Source: CAMAXB01 sp964476565 (GTDB lineage Bacteria; Verrucomicrobiota; Verrucomicrobiia; Opitutales; Opitutaceae). From it: a DNA stretch of 37,766 nt. The stretch spans positions 1 through 37,766 of the forward strand of contig CAYZBG010000052.1 in assembly GCA_964476565.1 (NCBI GenBank), read 5' to 3'. Below, piece after piece: positions 23,581 through 30,876 of this stretch (position 1 is its first letter; every line of letters starts with the position of its first letter). The notes beneath the pieces were generated by a model. The model searched no databases, had not been told where the DNA came from, and saw only the letters and a list, made by a program, of their open reading frames with translations. The position numbers were made by a program, and so were the translations under genes.

Positions 23581-24575
23581 GGCTTTCGCTCCGCGGCCTC
23601 CGCCGTGAGCGCGAGCACGGCGGCGTGCAACCAGTCGCGATGGCGACGGTCGAGATTGAAGCGGTACGCGATGCGTCCGTCCGCATCGAGCAGGATGAAA
23701 AGGTTCGCGTGGTCGATGAGTCCCGTCTCCGGGTTGCGCCGCGGCGAAAACTGCAGGTCGCGCAGCAGCGGGTTCATGACGAATGGATCTCCGTTGAGAA
23801 AACGAAAGCCGGGATACTCCAGCCCGTAGGCCTCGGCCACCGCGCCCATCATGGCGTCGGTGTCGTATTCGGGATTCAACGACAAGGCGACGAGCTGAAG
23901 ATGCTCCTTCGCCGCGGACGGGAGTTCGGCGACGAGTTCGTGAATCTGCACGAGAATCTCCGGGCAACTGGTGGAGCAAAGGGTGTAGACGCCGGTCAGC
24001 AAGATGGCCCTGCCGCGAAACTGGTCGAGGCTGGCGGCGGCACCACGATGGTCGGTGAGGGTGAACGACGGGGGCGTCAGTTGCGTGCGGATCCGCTCGC
24101 CCGGAAACGGTGGCATCACGTCAGCCGCGGCGGACGGTCGCCCATAGGCGTAGAGTCCGCCGGCTGAGACGAGGCCGACCGCCAATCCGGCACCGGCGGC
24201 GCGGAGGTGCTGGCGGAAAGACAGGGTCGTCGAAGCGCGTGCGCGACAGAAGCGCGCGAGGCCGAGCAGCAGGCCGGCGATGAACGCCGGCTCCGCGAGC
24301 ATGATGAGGACCGCCATCCATTCCATGCCACCCGTGCGCGGATCATAGTTGAAGCACCAGATCTTGAATTCTTCGGAGAACGTGCTCCAGGTACCCCAGG
24401 TGGGCGGGGCGAAGATCACGCAGAGAAGGAAGGCTTCGTAGACGACCACCGATGTTGTCACGAACACCGCTAGGCCCGGTCCGCTCAGGAACGCGCCGGC
24501 CGCTCCGCCCAGGCGCCGAAGGCCGTGGACGGAGAGCGGGGGGGAGGCGGAACCGGGCAGCGTGGCGGTGTTCAT
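23577..24575 (-). CDS. SCO1/SenC-like protein with an extra N-terminal membrane domain
   Basis: The 332-residue protein has two parts. Residues 30-145 hold three transmembrane helices and a conserved-looking FKIWCFNYDPRTGGMEW segment. Residues about 165-330 are a SCO/SenC thioredoxin-like domain with C200-x3-C204 and H289 (DHANLFILLD), the copper ligands. SCO proteins deliver copper to the CuA site of heme-copper enzymes, and the gene sits directly after CuA subunit II and subunit I. Usual SCO proteins have only one anchor, so the three-helix domain is unusual. The gene overlaps the downstream cytochrome b fusion by ATGA, and a 34-bp gap separates it from subunit I. Confidence 0.9.
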   Translation of the reverse strand: MNTATLPGSASPPLSVHGLRRLGGAAGAFLSGPGLAVFVTTSVVVYEAFLLCVIFAPPTWGTWSTFSEEFKIWCFNYDPRTGGMEWMAVLIMLAEPAFIAGLLLGLARFCRARASTTLSFRQHLRAAGAGLAVGLVSAGGLYAYGRPSAAADVMPPFPGERIRTQLTPPSFTLTDHRGAAASLDQFRGRAILLTGVYTLCSTSCPEILVQIHELVAELPSAAKEHLQLVALSLNPEYDTDAMMGAVAEAYGLEYPGFRFLNGDPFVMNPLLRDLQFSPRRNPETGLIDHANLFILLDADGRIAYRFNLDRRHRDWLHAAVLALTAEAAERKP

Positions 24576-24609
24576 GACAAGAGGAGTCAGCGTGGCGGGA
24601 GCGGCTCGC

Positions 24610-26325
24610 TCAGCGCACGTGCCAGACGTCGGCGAGCGCCTTCCAGTTGGCGAAGTAGTACACGGCGAAACAGGCGAGGAAGACGCCGGTGAGCACGATC
24701 GTGCCCTTCATCGCCCAATGGTCGGCGTGGATCGCTTCACCCGGTGCGTTGGGCAGCGTCGAGGCGACGCCCCAGTCAGCCATCGGTTTGCCGACATTGG
24801 GCCGGCCGAAGAGGATCGTACCAACGCAAAGGGCGACGAAGAGCAGTAGGCCGATCACGGCGATGATCGCACCGACGCCCATCACCCCGAGGAAGAGATG
24901 GGCGGCCGGACCGTAGATGCCGGCCGACTCGATGTCGTTGACCCGCCGCGCGACGCCGAGCGAACCGGCGAAGGACATGCCAAACGAGACCAGCAGGATG
25001 CCGCCGCCGAAGAGCCAGGGCTGGAGGCGCGCCAGTTTCCGCCAGATGAAGTCACGGCGGAACATCAGCGGAATCACGTAGAACGCCAGGCCCATGAAGG
25101 CGAGGGACGTGCCGCCGACCACGGTGGCATGGAAGTGCCCGGTGATCCGCAGCGTGTTGTGCGCGATGATGTTGATCTGCTGCGTGCCGAGCGTGACGCC
25201 GGTGATGCCGCCGACGAAGCCGAAGATCAGCAGCGAGAGCGTGGCGGCGGAGAAGGCGGGGTTACGCCACGGCAGCGCGCCCACCCAGCCGAACAGGCCG
25301 CGCCCGTGACCCTTGGCGCGCATGGCCATCTCGACTGAGGCCGGGACGGTGAAGCCGTGGATCATCGAGGCGAGCACCGCAAGGTACATGGCGTACGACG
25401 TGTTCCAGATCTTCCACGAAGCACCGACGCCCGGGTCGACCAGGAGGTGGTGGGCGGAGGCGAGGTTGATGAAGAGGATGTAGAGGACAAAGGCGCCGCG
25501 GCAGACGGTCTCGTTGACCGGTTTCGCGCCGGTGGAGAGTTGTCCGATCAAATACCACACCGAAACCATCGCGCAGACGTTCACCTGTTGGGATTGGTGG
25601 CCGAGTCCCCACCAGATCATGCGGTACCACATCGGGTCGGGCTGGGCCGTCCAACCCATCGCAAACGTGAACGTGGGGATCATGACGATCGCCCCGTGGA
25701 GCAGCGTCACCACCGCAATGATCGCCGCGGCGGTGGCGCCGAAGGTCACGAGCGGCACGGAGCCCTCGTAGGTACGGTCGCGCCGGGCGATGTAGAGGGT
25801 GGCGAAGAAGTTATAGACACCAATCAGGGTGCCGACCGCCATCAGGATGATGCCGAGGTAGAACAGCGGATGCGCGAGCAGCGGCAGGTAGCTCGTCATG
25901 AGCACGTCGGCCTTGCCGTCGAGAATGACGATGTTCGTCATGACCGCGCCGGTGATCATCATGGCGAAGGAGAGCCACGCGATCTTGCGGGAGAACAGTC
26001 GCGACTTGAGCGGGACGGTGCAGGCGAAGTAGAGGATCGCGACCTCGAAGAACAGGATCCAGAAGATCAGCATGTTCAACCCGTGGAAGGTCAGGATGCG
26101 GTAGAACCAGTCGACGCGCAGCAGATGGATGGCCTGCCAGCGGGTGAGGGCGAGCAAGATGGCGGCGATGCCGCCGAGGAGGAGGAAGACGACCGCGGCG
26201 ACGGCGTTGAGCTTGATGAAGCGTTGCGCGGTCAGGCAGACGCCGAGGCCGGTCGTGTCGCAGGTGCGGGCGGCTCCGGGGGCGTCGAGCGAAGCCGGCA
26301 GGGGGAGCGTGGCGGAGGAGGACAT
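24610..26325 (-). CDS. Heme-copper enzyme catalytic subunit I, Tyr replaced by Gln (candidate NO reductase)
   Basis: The 571-residue protein has about 12-13 transmembrane helices and every metal ligand of the heme-copper superfamily. H81 and H399 bind the low-spin haem. H397 binds the high-spin haem. H243, H292 and H293 bind CuB. In oxygen reductases of the A type the residue four after the first CuB histidine is the cross-linked Tyr (HPEVY). In cNOR it is Glu (HLWVE). Here it is Q247 in GHQSQQVN. Loss of that Tyr argues against normal O2 reduction and for NO chemistry, as in the CuA-containing and other alternative NO reductases proposed within this superfamily. Subunit II, a SCO protein and heme O synthase are nearby. 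The NO assignment is inference. Confidence 0.9.
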   Translation of the reverse strand: MSSSATLPLPASLDAPGAARTCDTTGLGVCLTAQRFIKLNAVAAVVFLLLGGIAAILLALTRWQAIHLLRVDWFYRILTFHGLNMLIFWILFFEVAILYFACTVPLKSRLFSRKIAWLSFAMMITGAVMTNIVILDGKADVLMTSYLPLLAHPLFYLGIILMAVGTLIGVYNFFATLYIARRDRTYEGSVPLVTFGATAAAIIAVVTLLHGAIVMIPTFTFAMGWTAQPDPMWYRMIWWGLGHQSQQVNVCAMVSVWYLIGQLSTGAKPVNETVCRGAFVLYILFINLASAHHLLVDPGVGASWKIWNTSYAMYLAVLASMIHGFTVPASVEMAMRAKGHGRGLFGWVGALPWRNPAFSAATLSLLIFGFVGGITGVTLGTQQINIIAHNTLRITGHFHATVVGGTSLAFMGLAFYVIPLMFRRDFIWRKLARLQPWLFGGGILLVSFGMSFAGSLGVARRVNDIESAGIYGPAAHLFLGVMGVGAIIAVIGLLLFVALCVGTILFGRPNVGKPMADWGVASTLPNAPGEAIHADHWAMKGTIVLTGVFLACFAVYYFANWKALADVWHVR

Positions 26326-26361
26326 GATGGGTATCCGTAGAATGGTTACGTTGGGCGGCGC

Positions 26362-26886
26362 TCACTCCACGAGGATCTTGCCGATCATCTTGTCGTGTCC
26401 GATGCCGCAGAACTCGTTGCAGACGATGGTGAACTCGCCCGAGGAGGTCGGCGTGAGGGTCAGCACGTGGTCGTAGCCCGGCAGCACCTGGAAGTTCATG
26501 TTGAGCGGCTGGAGCGAGAAGCCGTGCTGGAGGTCGAGGGAGGAAAGGTGCAGGCGGTAGGTTTCGCCGCGCCGGAGCTTGAGCACGGGGTACCAGCCCC
26601 ACATGCGCGCGAGCAGGTAGGCGTCGCTGCCCGGGGCCGGTTCGACGATCGGCGTGCCGTTGCGATCGCCGACGGTGTTGGCGGCGACGAAGGCCTCCGT
26701 GCGCTCGGAGAAGGCGGCCGGTGTGACGGCGTAGGCCTCGCCGCGGCTGTTCTGTTTGCCGCGGAAATGCCAATACGGCATCATCAGGCTGAGCACCAAG
26801 CACCAGAGCAGCGCGACGCCGATCCAGAGTTTCTCGGCGCCTTCCGGCGGCCGGTACCAATCGCGGGCGGGAAGAGAGAGGCTCAT
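26362..26886 (-). CDS. CuA-containing subunit II of a heme-copper enzyme
   Basis: The 174-residue protein has one N-terminal transmembrane helix (about 20-38) and a periplasmic cupredoxin domain. All CuA ligands are present: H121 in LQHGFSL, C156 and C160 flanking E158, H164 and M167 in CNEFCGIGHDKM. It therefore can take electrons from a periplasmic donor such as a cytochrome c or azurin, then pass them to subunit I. It is shorter than typical CoxB and has a single membrane helix, as in B-type oxidases and some CuA-type NO reductases. The gene sits 36 bp before subunit I and 10 bp after the 49-residue peptide gene. Confidence 0.92.
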   Translation of the reverse strand: MSLSLPARDWYRPPEGAEKLWIGVALLWCLVLSLMMPYWHFRGKQNSRGEAYAVTPAAFSERTEAFVAANTVGDRNGTPIVEPAPGSDAYLLARMWGWYPVLKLRRGETYRLHLSSLDLQHGFSLQPLNMNFQVLPGYDHVLTLTPTSSGEFTIVCNEFCGIGHDKMIGKILVE

Positions 26887-26896
26887 GGTCAGGTCC

Positions 26897-27046
26897 TCAG
26901 GGGAGTTGCGCGGCGGGGACGAACAGCAGTTCGAGCCAGCCCCACAGGGTGTAGGAGAGCATCGGGATGACGACGCCCAGCACCAGGAGGAGCCAGGGGT
27001 TGTCCATCAGGCGTTTGAGGAACGGTGGTTTGGAGTCTTCTTTCAT
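26897..27046 (-). CDS. 49-residue single-span membrane protein, putative small subunit
   Basis: This short protein has a charged N-terminus (MKEDSKPPFLKRLMDNP), one hydrophobic helix (WLLLVLGVVIPMLSYTLWGWLELLFV) and a short tail. Its ATG overlaps the stop of the upstream heme-copper-like gene (ATGA), and it ends 10 bp before CuA subunit II. Such tiny single-helix subunits are common in heme-copper complexes. No homologue is recognised, so the role is inferred from position, size and coupling. Confidence 0.75.
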   Translation of the reverse strand: MKEDSKPPFLKRLMDNPWLLLVLGVVIPMLSYTLWGWLELLFVPAAQLP

Positions 27047-28503
27047 GACGATGCAGGGACGGGTTGGAACGGGGAGCCGGACGGAGCCCGGCGCCGGGAG
27101 CAAAGGGGACGCACGACGAGAACGAGGAACCAGACACCGGCGATGGCCGCGAAAAGGCCGCCGAGGCCCATGACGACGAGGCCGGTCTGTTCGCCGATCG
27201 AGCGGACATGCTGCTCGCCCGCGTAGGCCTTGCGGGCGAGGCCGTAAATCCCGCCAATGGCGAACCCGAGCGCGAAGATGCTCTGACCCAGCCCGAAGCA
27301 CGCCAGTTGCCGTCGGGCGGAGGTGCCAAAGCGCCGGAGGTCGGCGCGGAGCGGCGCCACCATTAGGTAGGCGGCGGCCATGAACGCCGTCGTCACGCCC
27401 CCGAGTGAGGCGTGGTAGTGGGCCGGGATCAGCGTGGAGGATTCGCGGATCATCGCGCCGAGCACGAAACCCAGGACGGTGAGGGCGGCGCTGCCGGCGA
27501 AGCCGTTGCGGGCCAGACGTGCGAGAGGATCGGCGGGGTTCAGGCCGTGACGGACCAGATGGCGCAGCGAGAGGCCAAGCATGAAGAGCACGACCGGGAA
27601 GATGCCCCAGCGCATCAGCCAGGTGGCGCCCGCGATGTATGTCGTGTGCATGGCGCCCTGCGCGGAGAGCAACGGCATCGCGAAATGGGGGGCGAGGAGA
27701 AGCAGGAAAAGCCCGCGGGCGCTGCGGACGGAGAGCACGTCGTGGCCGGTGGTCCGGCGGAGCAACCAGAGCCAGACTGCGACCATGCCGCAGACGTTGG
27801 CGACCTGGAGCACATGGCCGGCGCCCCAGAACCCGAACTCGAAGAACGTGTGGCGGTCGAGTCCGGCCGGCAGCCCGGCCTGCGCCGAGATCCAGGTGGC
27901 GAGTGCGAGGACGAGCGCGACTCCGGCGGCCTGCACGCCCACTGCTGCGTCGCCCGGCATTCCGCCCGGACGGCGCACCGTGATGCGGCCCAGGGTTCCA
28001 ATTACAAACATCAGCATGCCGGCGAAGAATGAGGCGAGGCCGGCGAGGAAAAGCGGGTGGTCGATCACGGGTACGTAGTTCGCGAGGATCGGGGCTGCGC
28101 CGCGCAGGCCGCCGCCGGCGATCAGACCAACGACTCCGATCGTCGCGGTGATGAAGGCGAAGGCATCGGGGGCCGCGGTCCGCCGCGCCACGCGCAAGGC
28201 GGACAGGGAGCCGAGCATGGCGTAGAACCAGACCACGAGCGCGAGATCGACGTGGACCACGAGGCAGCGCTTGAAGAAGAGCGGGTCGTCGATCAACCGC
28301 GAGAGACCGGGCAGCCGTCCCACGACGACGGAGAGGGAAAGCAGGCCGGCGAGGAGCAGGCTGCCGACGGCGAGGGTCAACCAGCGCCGGGCACCGAGCG
28401 GAAGCGTGTGACCGGCATCCCCGAGAATGTCCGGGGACGACGGGGCCGCCGACGAACGGGGCAGGGGGACCGGAGGCGCGAAGAAGGAAACCGGAAGCGA
28501 CAT
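27043..28503 (-). CDS. Degenerate heme-copper subunit I-like protein lacking CuB histidines
   Basis: The 486-residue polytopic protein aligns by motif with the catalytic subunit I at 24.6-26.3 kb. Compare WGAGHVLQVANVCGMVAVW here with WGLGHQSQQVNVCAMVSVW there. Its haem ligands look conserved: H84 (helix II) and H362/H364 (AHYH, helix X), plus H230. The CuB histidine pair is replaced: the catalytic copy reads S-A-H-H and this one S-A-Q-G (Q282, G283). It may bind haems but not CuB, so it is probably an electron-transfer, proton-path or structural subunit. It is the first gene of the operon, with a TATAAC -10 hexamer exactly placed relative to a Crp/Fnr box (predicted leader 8 nt). Confidence 0.85.
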   Translation of the reverse strand: MSLPVSFFAPPVPLPRSSAAPSSPDILGDAGHTLPLGARRWLTLAVGSLLLAGLLSLSVVVGRLPGLSRLIDDPLFFKRCLVVHVDLALVVWFYAMLGSLSALRVARRTAAPDAFAFITATIGVVGLIAGGGLRGAAPILANYVPVIDHPLFLAGLASFFAGMLMFVIGTLGRITVRRPGGMPGDAAVGVQAAGVALVLALATWISAQAGLPAGLDRHTFFEFGFWGAGHVLQVANVCGMVAVWLWLLRRTTGHDVLSVRSARGLFLLLLAPHFAMPLLSAQGAMHTTYIAGATWLMRWGIFPVVLFMLGLSLRHLVRHGLNPADPLARLARNGFAGSAALTVLGFVLGAMIRESSTLIPAHYHASLGGVTTAFMAAAYLMVAPLRADLRRFGTSARRQLACFGLGQSIFALGFAIGGIYGLARKAYAGEQHVRSIGEQTGLVVMGLGGLFAAIAGVWFLVLVVRPLCSRRRAPSGSPFQPVPASS

Positions 28504-28545
28504 GGGCGACGCCGGTGGTTATATCGTTTCCGACCGGGCGGGGCC

Positions 28546-28559
28546 TTGACGTGGATCAA
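28546..28559. promoter_or_regulatory. Crp/Fnr-type box driving both the heme-copper operon and heme O synthase
   Basis: TTGAC-GTGG-ATCAA is a near-consensus site centred at 28552.5. Toward the plus strand, 41.5 bp away, lies the cyoE ATG (28594) itself, with CATACT at 28582-28587 as -10. Toward the minus strand, 41.5 bp points to 28511, with TATAAC (28523-28518) as -10 and the ATG 8 bp further on. Both sides fit class II activation. Confidence 0.88.
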
Positions 28560-28593
28560 GGGCCTCGCGCGTTGTTTGAATCATACTGCGGCC

Positions 28594-29508
28594 ATGATCC
28601 TGCAACGCCCTCTGCCGGTCCCTTTCGCCGGTGCCTCGCCTGTCCGCCTGGGCGCTCTGGCCGGCGCGCTCTTCGCGCTGACCAAGCCGCGCCTCGCCTG
28701 CTTTTCGATTCTGTCAGGAGTGACTGGATACGCCGTGGTGCCTAGGGCGGACGGAGGATCCGCCCTGCTGGCGGCGCTGGCGGGCATCACGCTGTCCGCG
28801 GGCGGGGCGCTGGCGCTCAACCAGTGGTGGGAGCGGGACACGGACGCCTTGATGCGGCGGACGGCGAATCGTCCGCTTCCTGCCGGCCGCATCGGACCGG
28901 CCGGGGCGCTCGTCTGGGCGCTGGCGCTCGGTGCGGGTGGGGTGGGCCTCCTGGCCATCACCTCCGGTCGTGCGTCCGCCATGATCGCGGCGGCGATCAT
29001 CGTGGCCTACGGTTTGGTTTACACGCCGATGAAACGCCGGACACGCTGGGCGACGGAGGTGGGCTCGGTGTCCGGGGCCATGCCGCCCCTGTTGGGCGCG
29101 GCGGCGGCGGGCGAAATCATGGCACCCGGGGCGTGGCTCCTGGCGGGCATTCTACTCCTTTGGCAGATGCCGCATTTCTTTGCGATCGGTTGGATGCATC
29201 GGGCTGATTATCGGCGGGCGGGTTTTCCGATGCGTCCTGCGTTGGATCGTGACGGCTGGAACACCGCGGCGTGGTCCGTGGGGTATGCGGGGGCGCTGGC
29301 CGCCCTGTCGGTGCTACCGTGGAGCGTCGGGTGGGCGGGTCCGATCTACGGCGTGCCGGCCACGGTCGGCGCCGGAGTGCTGCTGGTGGCGGCGGTCCGT
29401 TGGCTCCGGGAGCCGGACGACCGAGACCGTCGCGCGCGGCAGCTGTTTCGGGCGACCCTGTGGTATCTGCCTCCGGTCATGGCGGCAGTCGCGCTGGATT
29501 TTGGCTAG
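28594..29508 (+). CDS. cyoE: Protoheme IX farnesyltransferase (heme O synthase)
   Basis: The 304-residue UbiA-superfamily membrane enzyme adds a farnesyl group to heme b to make heme O. The first Asp-rich motif is N76-x5-D82-x-D84 in LNQWWERDTDALMRRTANRPLP. The second half has YTPMKRRTRWATEVGSVSGAMPPLLG and QMPHFFAIGWMHRADYRRAG. All are typical of CyoE/CtaB. It sits divergently next to the heme-copper operon and shares its Crp/Fnr box, so the enzyme of that operon may use heme O or a derived heme A. No heme A synthase (ctaA) is in the window. The predicted transcript has no leader: its start codon is the expected +1. Confidence 0.93.
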   Translation: MILQRPLPVPFAGASPVRLGALAGALFALTKPRLACFSILSGVTGYAVVPRADGGSALLAALAGITLSAGGALALNQWWERDTDALMRRTANRPLPAGRIGPAGALVWALALGAGGVGLLAITSGRASAMIAAAIIVAYGLVYTPMKRRTRWATEVGSVSGAMPPLLGAAAAGEIMAPGAWLLAGILLLWQMPHFFAIGWMHRADYRRAGFPMRPALDRDGWNTAAWSVGYAGALAALSVLPWSVGWAGPIYGVPATVGAGVLLVAAVRWLREPDDRDRRARQLFRATLWYLPPVMAAVALDFG

Positions 29509-29601
29509 ACGGTGCGTGGGGCGGGGTCCGGCCGGAGTTAGTGCAGTAGGTTGGCGGCAGAGCGAAAAAATGCGATCCGGACAGATCCGGGTGCATCGCC
29601 G

Positions 29602-30234
29602 ATGAATCCGGTTTTGACCTTCGCGCGTACCGTGATTTGTCCTGTTCCAGCGATGCTCGCCGACCTCCTTCAAGATCGCGCCGCTCTCTACGTTTCTGGC
29701 GCCATGTCGGCGGCGGAGCGGGAGAATTTTGAATTGATCCTCCTGTTTCATGAGGAACTGAAGCGCCATGTCGCGGACCTGCAATCCACGGCGGCGACGC
29801 TCGCCTTGGCATCCGTCCGTCAGGTGGCAGTTCCGCCGGCGACCTTGCGGGCGCGGCTGTTTGCCAGTCTGGACCGATTGCCGGCCCGGACGCCCAGTCC
29901 GGCCGTGGTGGTGACCGATGGCGCGGGTTTGGTGGAGTGGATCAATCCGGCGTTTTCCGCCATGTGCGGGTATTCACTCGACGAATTGAGAGGCCGCAAG
30001 CCGGGTACCGTGCTGCAGGGCGCGGCCACGGATCGGTCAGCCGTCGCGCGCATCCGCGAAGCGGTCCGTCTGCGGCGCGAATGCACCGAGACGTTGGTCA
30101 ATTATCACAAGAACGGTTCACGCTACCTCGCGGAAGTGAAGATCTCGCCGGTCTTGGACGAAGACCATCAGCCCCTTTGGTTCGTGGCTCGCGAACGCGT
30201 GCTGGCCTCCGAGGCCGAACTCGCGGCCGGCTGA
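29602..30234 (+). CDS. PAS-domain protein with anti-sigma-like N-terminal segment
   Basis: The 210-residue protein has two parts. Residues about 20-95 (DRAALYVSGAMSAAERENFE, then helices and PPATLRARLFASLD) resemble the N-terminal helical domain of anti-sigma factors such as RskA, but the zinc-binding H-x3-C-x2-C is not present. Residues about 105-200 are a PAS domain (VEWINPAFSAMCGYSLDEL, GRKPGTVLQG, NYHKNGSRYLAEVKISPV). The cysteine of LOV photoreceptors is missing, so it is not a classical LOV domain. No output domain follows. It may be a soluble sensor that binds another regulator. ATG 29602 is chosen; ATG 29653 is possible. It lies between cyoE and azurin. Confidence 0.75.
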   Translation: MNPVLTFARTVICPVPAMLADLLQDRAALYVSGAMSAAERENFELILLFHEELKRHVADLQSTAATLALASVRQVAVPPATLRARLFASLDRLPARTPSPAVVVTDGAGLVEWINPAFSAMCGYSLDELRGRKPGTVLQGAATDRSAVARIREAVRLRRECTETLVNYHKNGSRYLAEVKISPVLDEDHQPLWFVARERVLASEAELAAG

Positions 30235-30287
30235 GGTCGTCGAAGCTCCCCGTCGCACGCCGAGGCGGCGGGTGTTGGCACAAAAAA

Positions 30288-30308
30288 ACCCCTCCACGAG
30301 GGAGGGGT
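30288..30308 (-). terminator. Intrinsic terminator of the azurin gene
   Basis: ACCCCTCC (30288-30295) pairs with GGAGGGGT (30301-30308) around a 5-nt loop. On the minus strand the stem is followed by a run of seven T (30288-30282), a classical rho-independent terminator 20 bp after the azurin stop codon. Confidence 0.92.
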
Positions 30309-30328
30309 GTCAAACCCGACGACTCGGG

Positions 30329-30790
30329 TTACTTCACCTTGAGCACGCCCTTCATCATGGCGTAGTGGCCAGGGAAGGTGCAGAGGAAGGGATAGTCGCC
30401 CGGAGCCGAAGGCACGGTGAACTCGATCGTGTCGCTCTCGCCGCCGCCGATGATCTTGGTGTGGGCGAGCACGGCGGAGCGGTCATCCGGCAGGTAAACC
30501 GGGGCCTTGGTCGCGCAGGACATGGCGAACGCATTGAACTCGGCGGGCGTCATGGGCTTCACGAGCACCCAGTTGTGACCCATGGCGGTCTTGGGCAGCT
30601 TGCCCACATGCTTGAGGGTCAGGCGGATGGTCTCACCCGGCTTCGCGGCGATTTCCTTGAGGTTGAATTGCATCGCGTCGTTCGACGTGATCGTGACCTC
30701 GCGCGCGGCGGCGGCGAAGGCGGAGGTCGCGAGCGCAAAGACGCTGGCGAGCGTGAAAAGACCGAGGGAGAGGAAGGATTTGCGTGTCAT
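30329..30790 (-). CDS. azu: Azurin (blue copper protein)
   Basis: The 153-residue exported cupredoxin carries electrons in the periplasm. Residues 1-26 are a signal peptide (cut near AFA-A). Type 1 copper ligands are visible: G71-H72 in MGHNW, C137, H142 and M146 in CTFPGHYAMMKG, with the same spacing as azurin C112/H117/M121. The Cys3-Cys26 disulfide of proteobacterial azurins is missing; the only other cysteine is C92. The gene lies in the Crp/Fnr-boxed region: TACCTT (30806-30801) is exactly 12-7 bp before the start predicted 41.5 bp from the box, giving a 4-nt leader. It is a plausible donor to the CuA subunit. Confidence 0.95.
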   Translation of the reverse strand: MTRKSFLSLGLFTLASVFALATSAFAAAAREVTITSNDAMQFNLKEIAAKPGETIRLTLKHVGKLPKTAMGHNWVLVKPMTPAEFNAFAMSCATKAPVYLPDDRSAVLAHTKIIGGGESDTIEFTVPSAPGDYPFLCTFPGHYAMMKGVLKVK

Positions 30791-30828
30791 ATCGGGAACA
30801 AAGGTAACCGGGGACCGTACGTCGCGCC

Positions 30829-30842
30829 TTGATACAGGTCAA
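30829..30842. promoter_or_regulatory. Crp/Fnr-type box driving azurin and the cupin operon
   Basis: TTGAT-ACAG-GTCAA, centred at 30835.5, is one base off the perfect palindrome. The cupin ATG (30877) is exactly 41.5 bp away, with TAGGCT (30865-30870) as -10, predicting a leaderless mRNA. On the other side TACCTT fits a -10 for a start at 30794, four bases before the azurin ATG. Confidence 0.88.
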
Positions 30843-30876
30843 GGCACCGGCGGGGAGAATTCGCTAGGCTGATTGT

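Noticed and set aside
29900..30234. A LOV blue-light sensor domain
   Set aside because: The GRKPGTVLQG stretch resembles LOV cores, but the photoactive cysteine is missing, so I call it an ordinary PAS domain.
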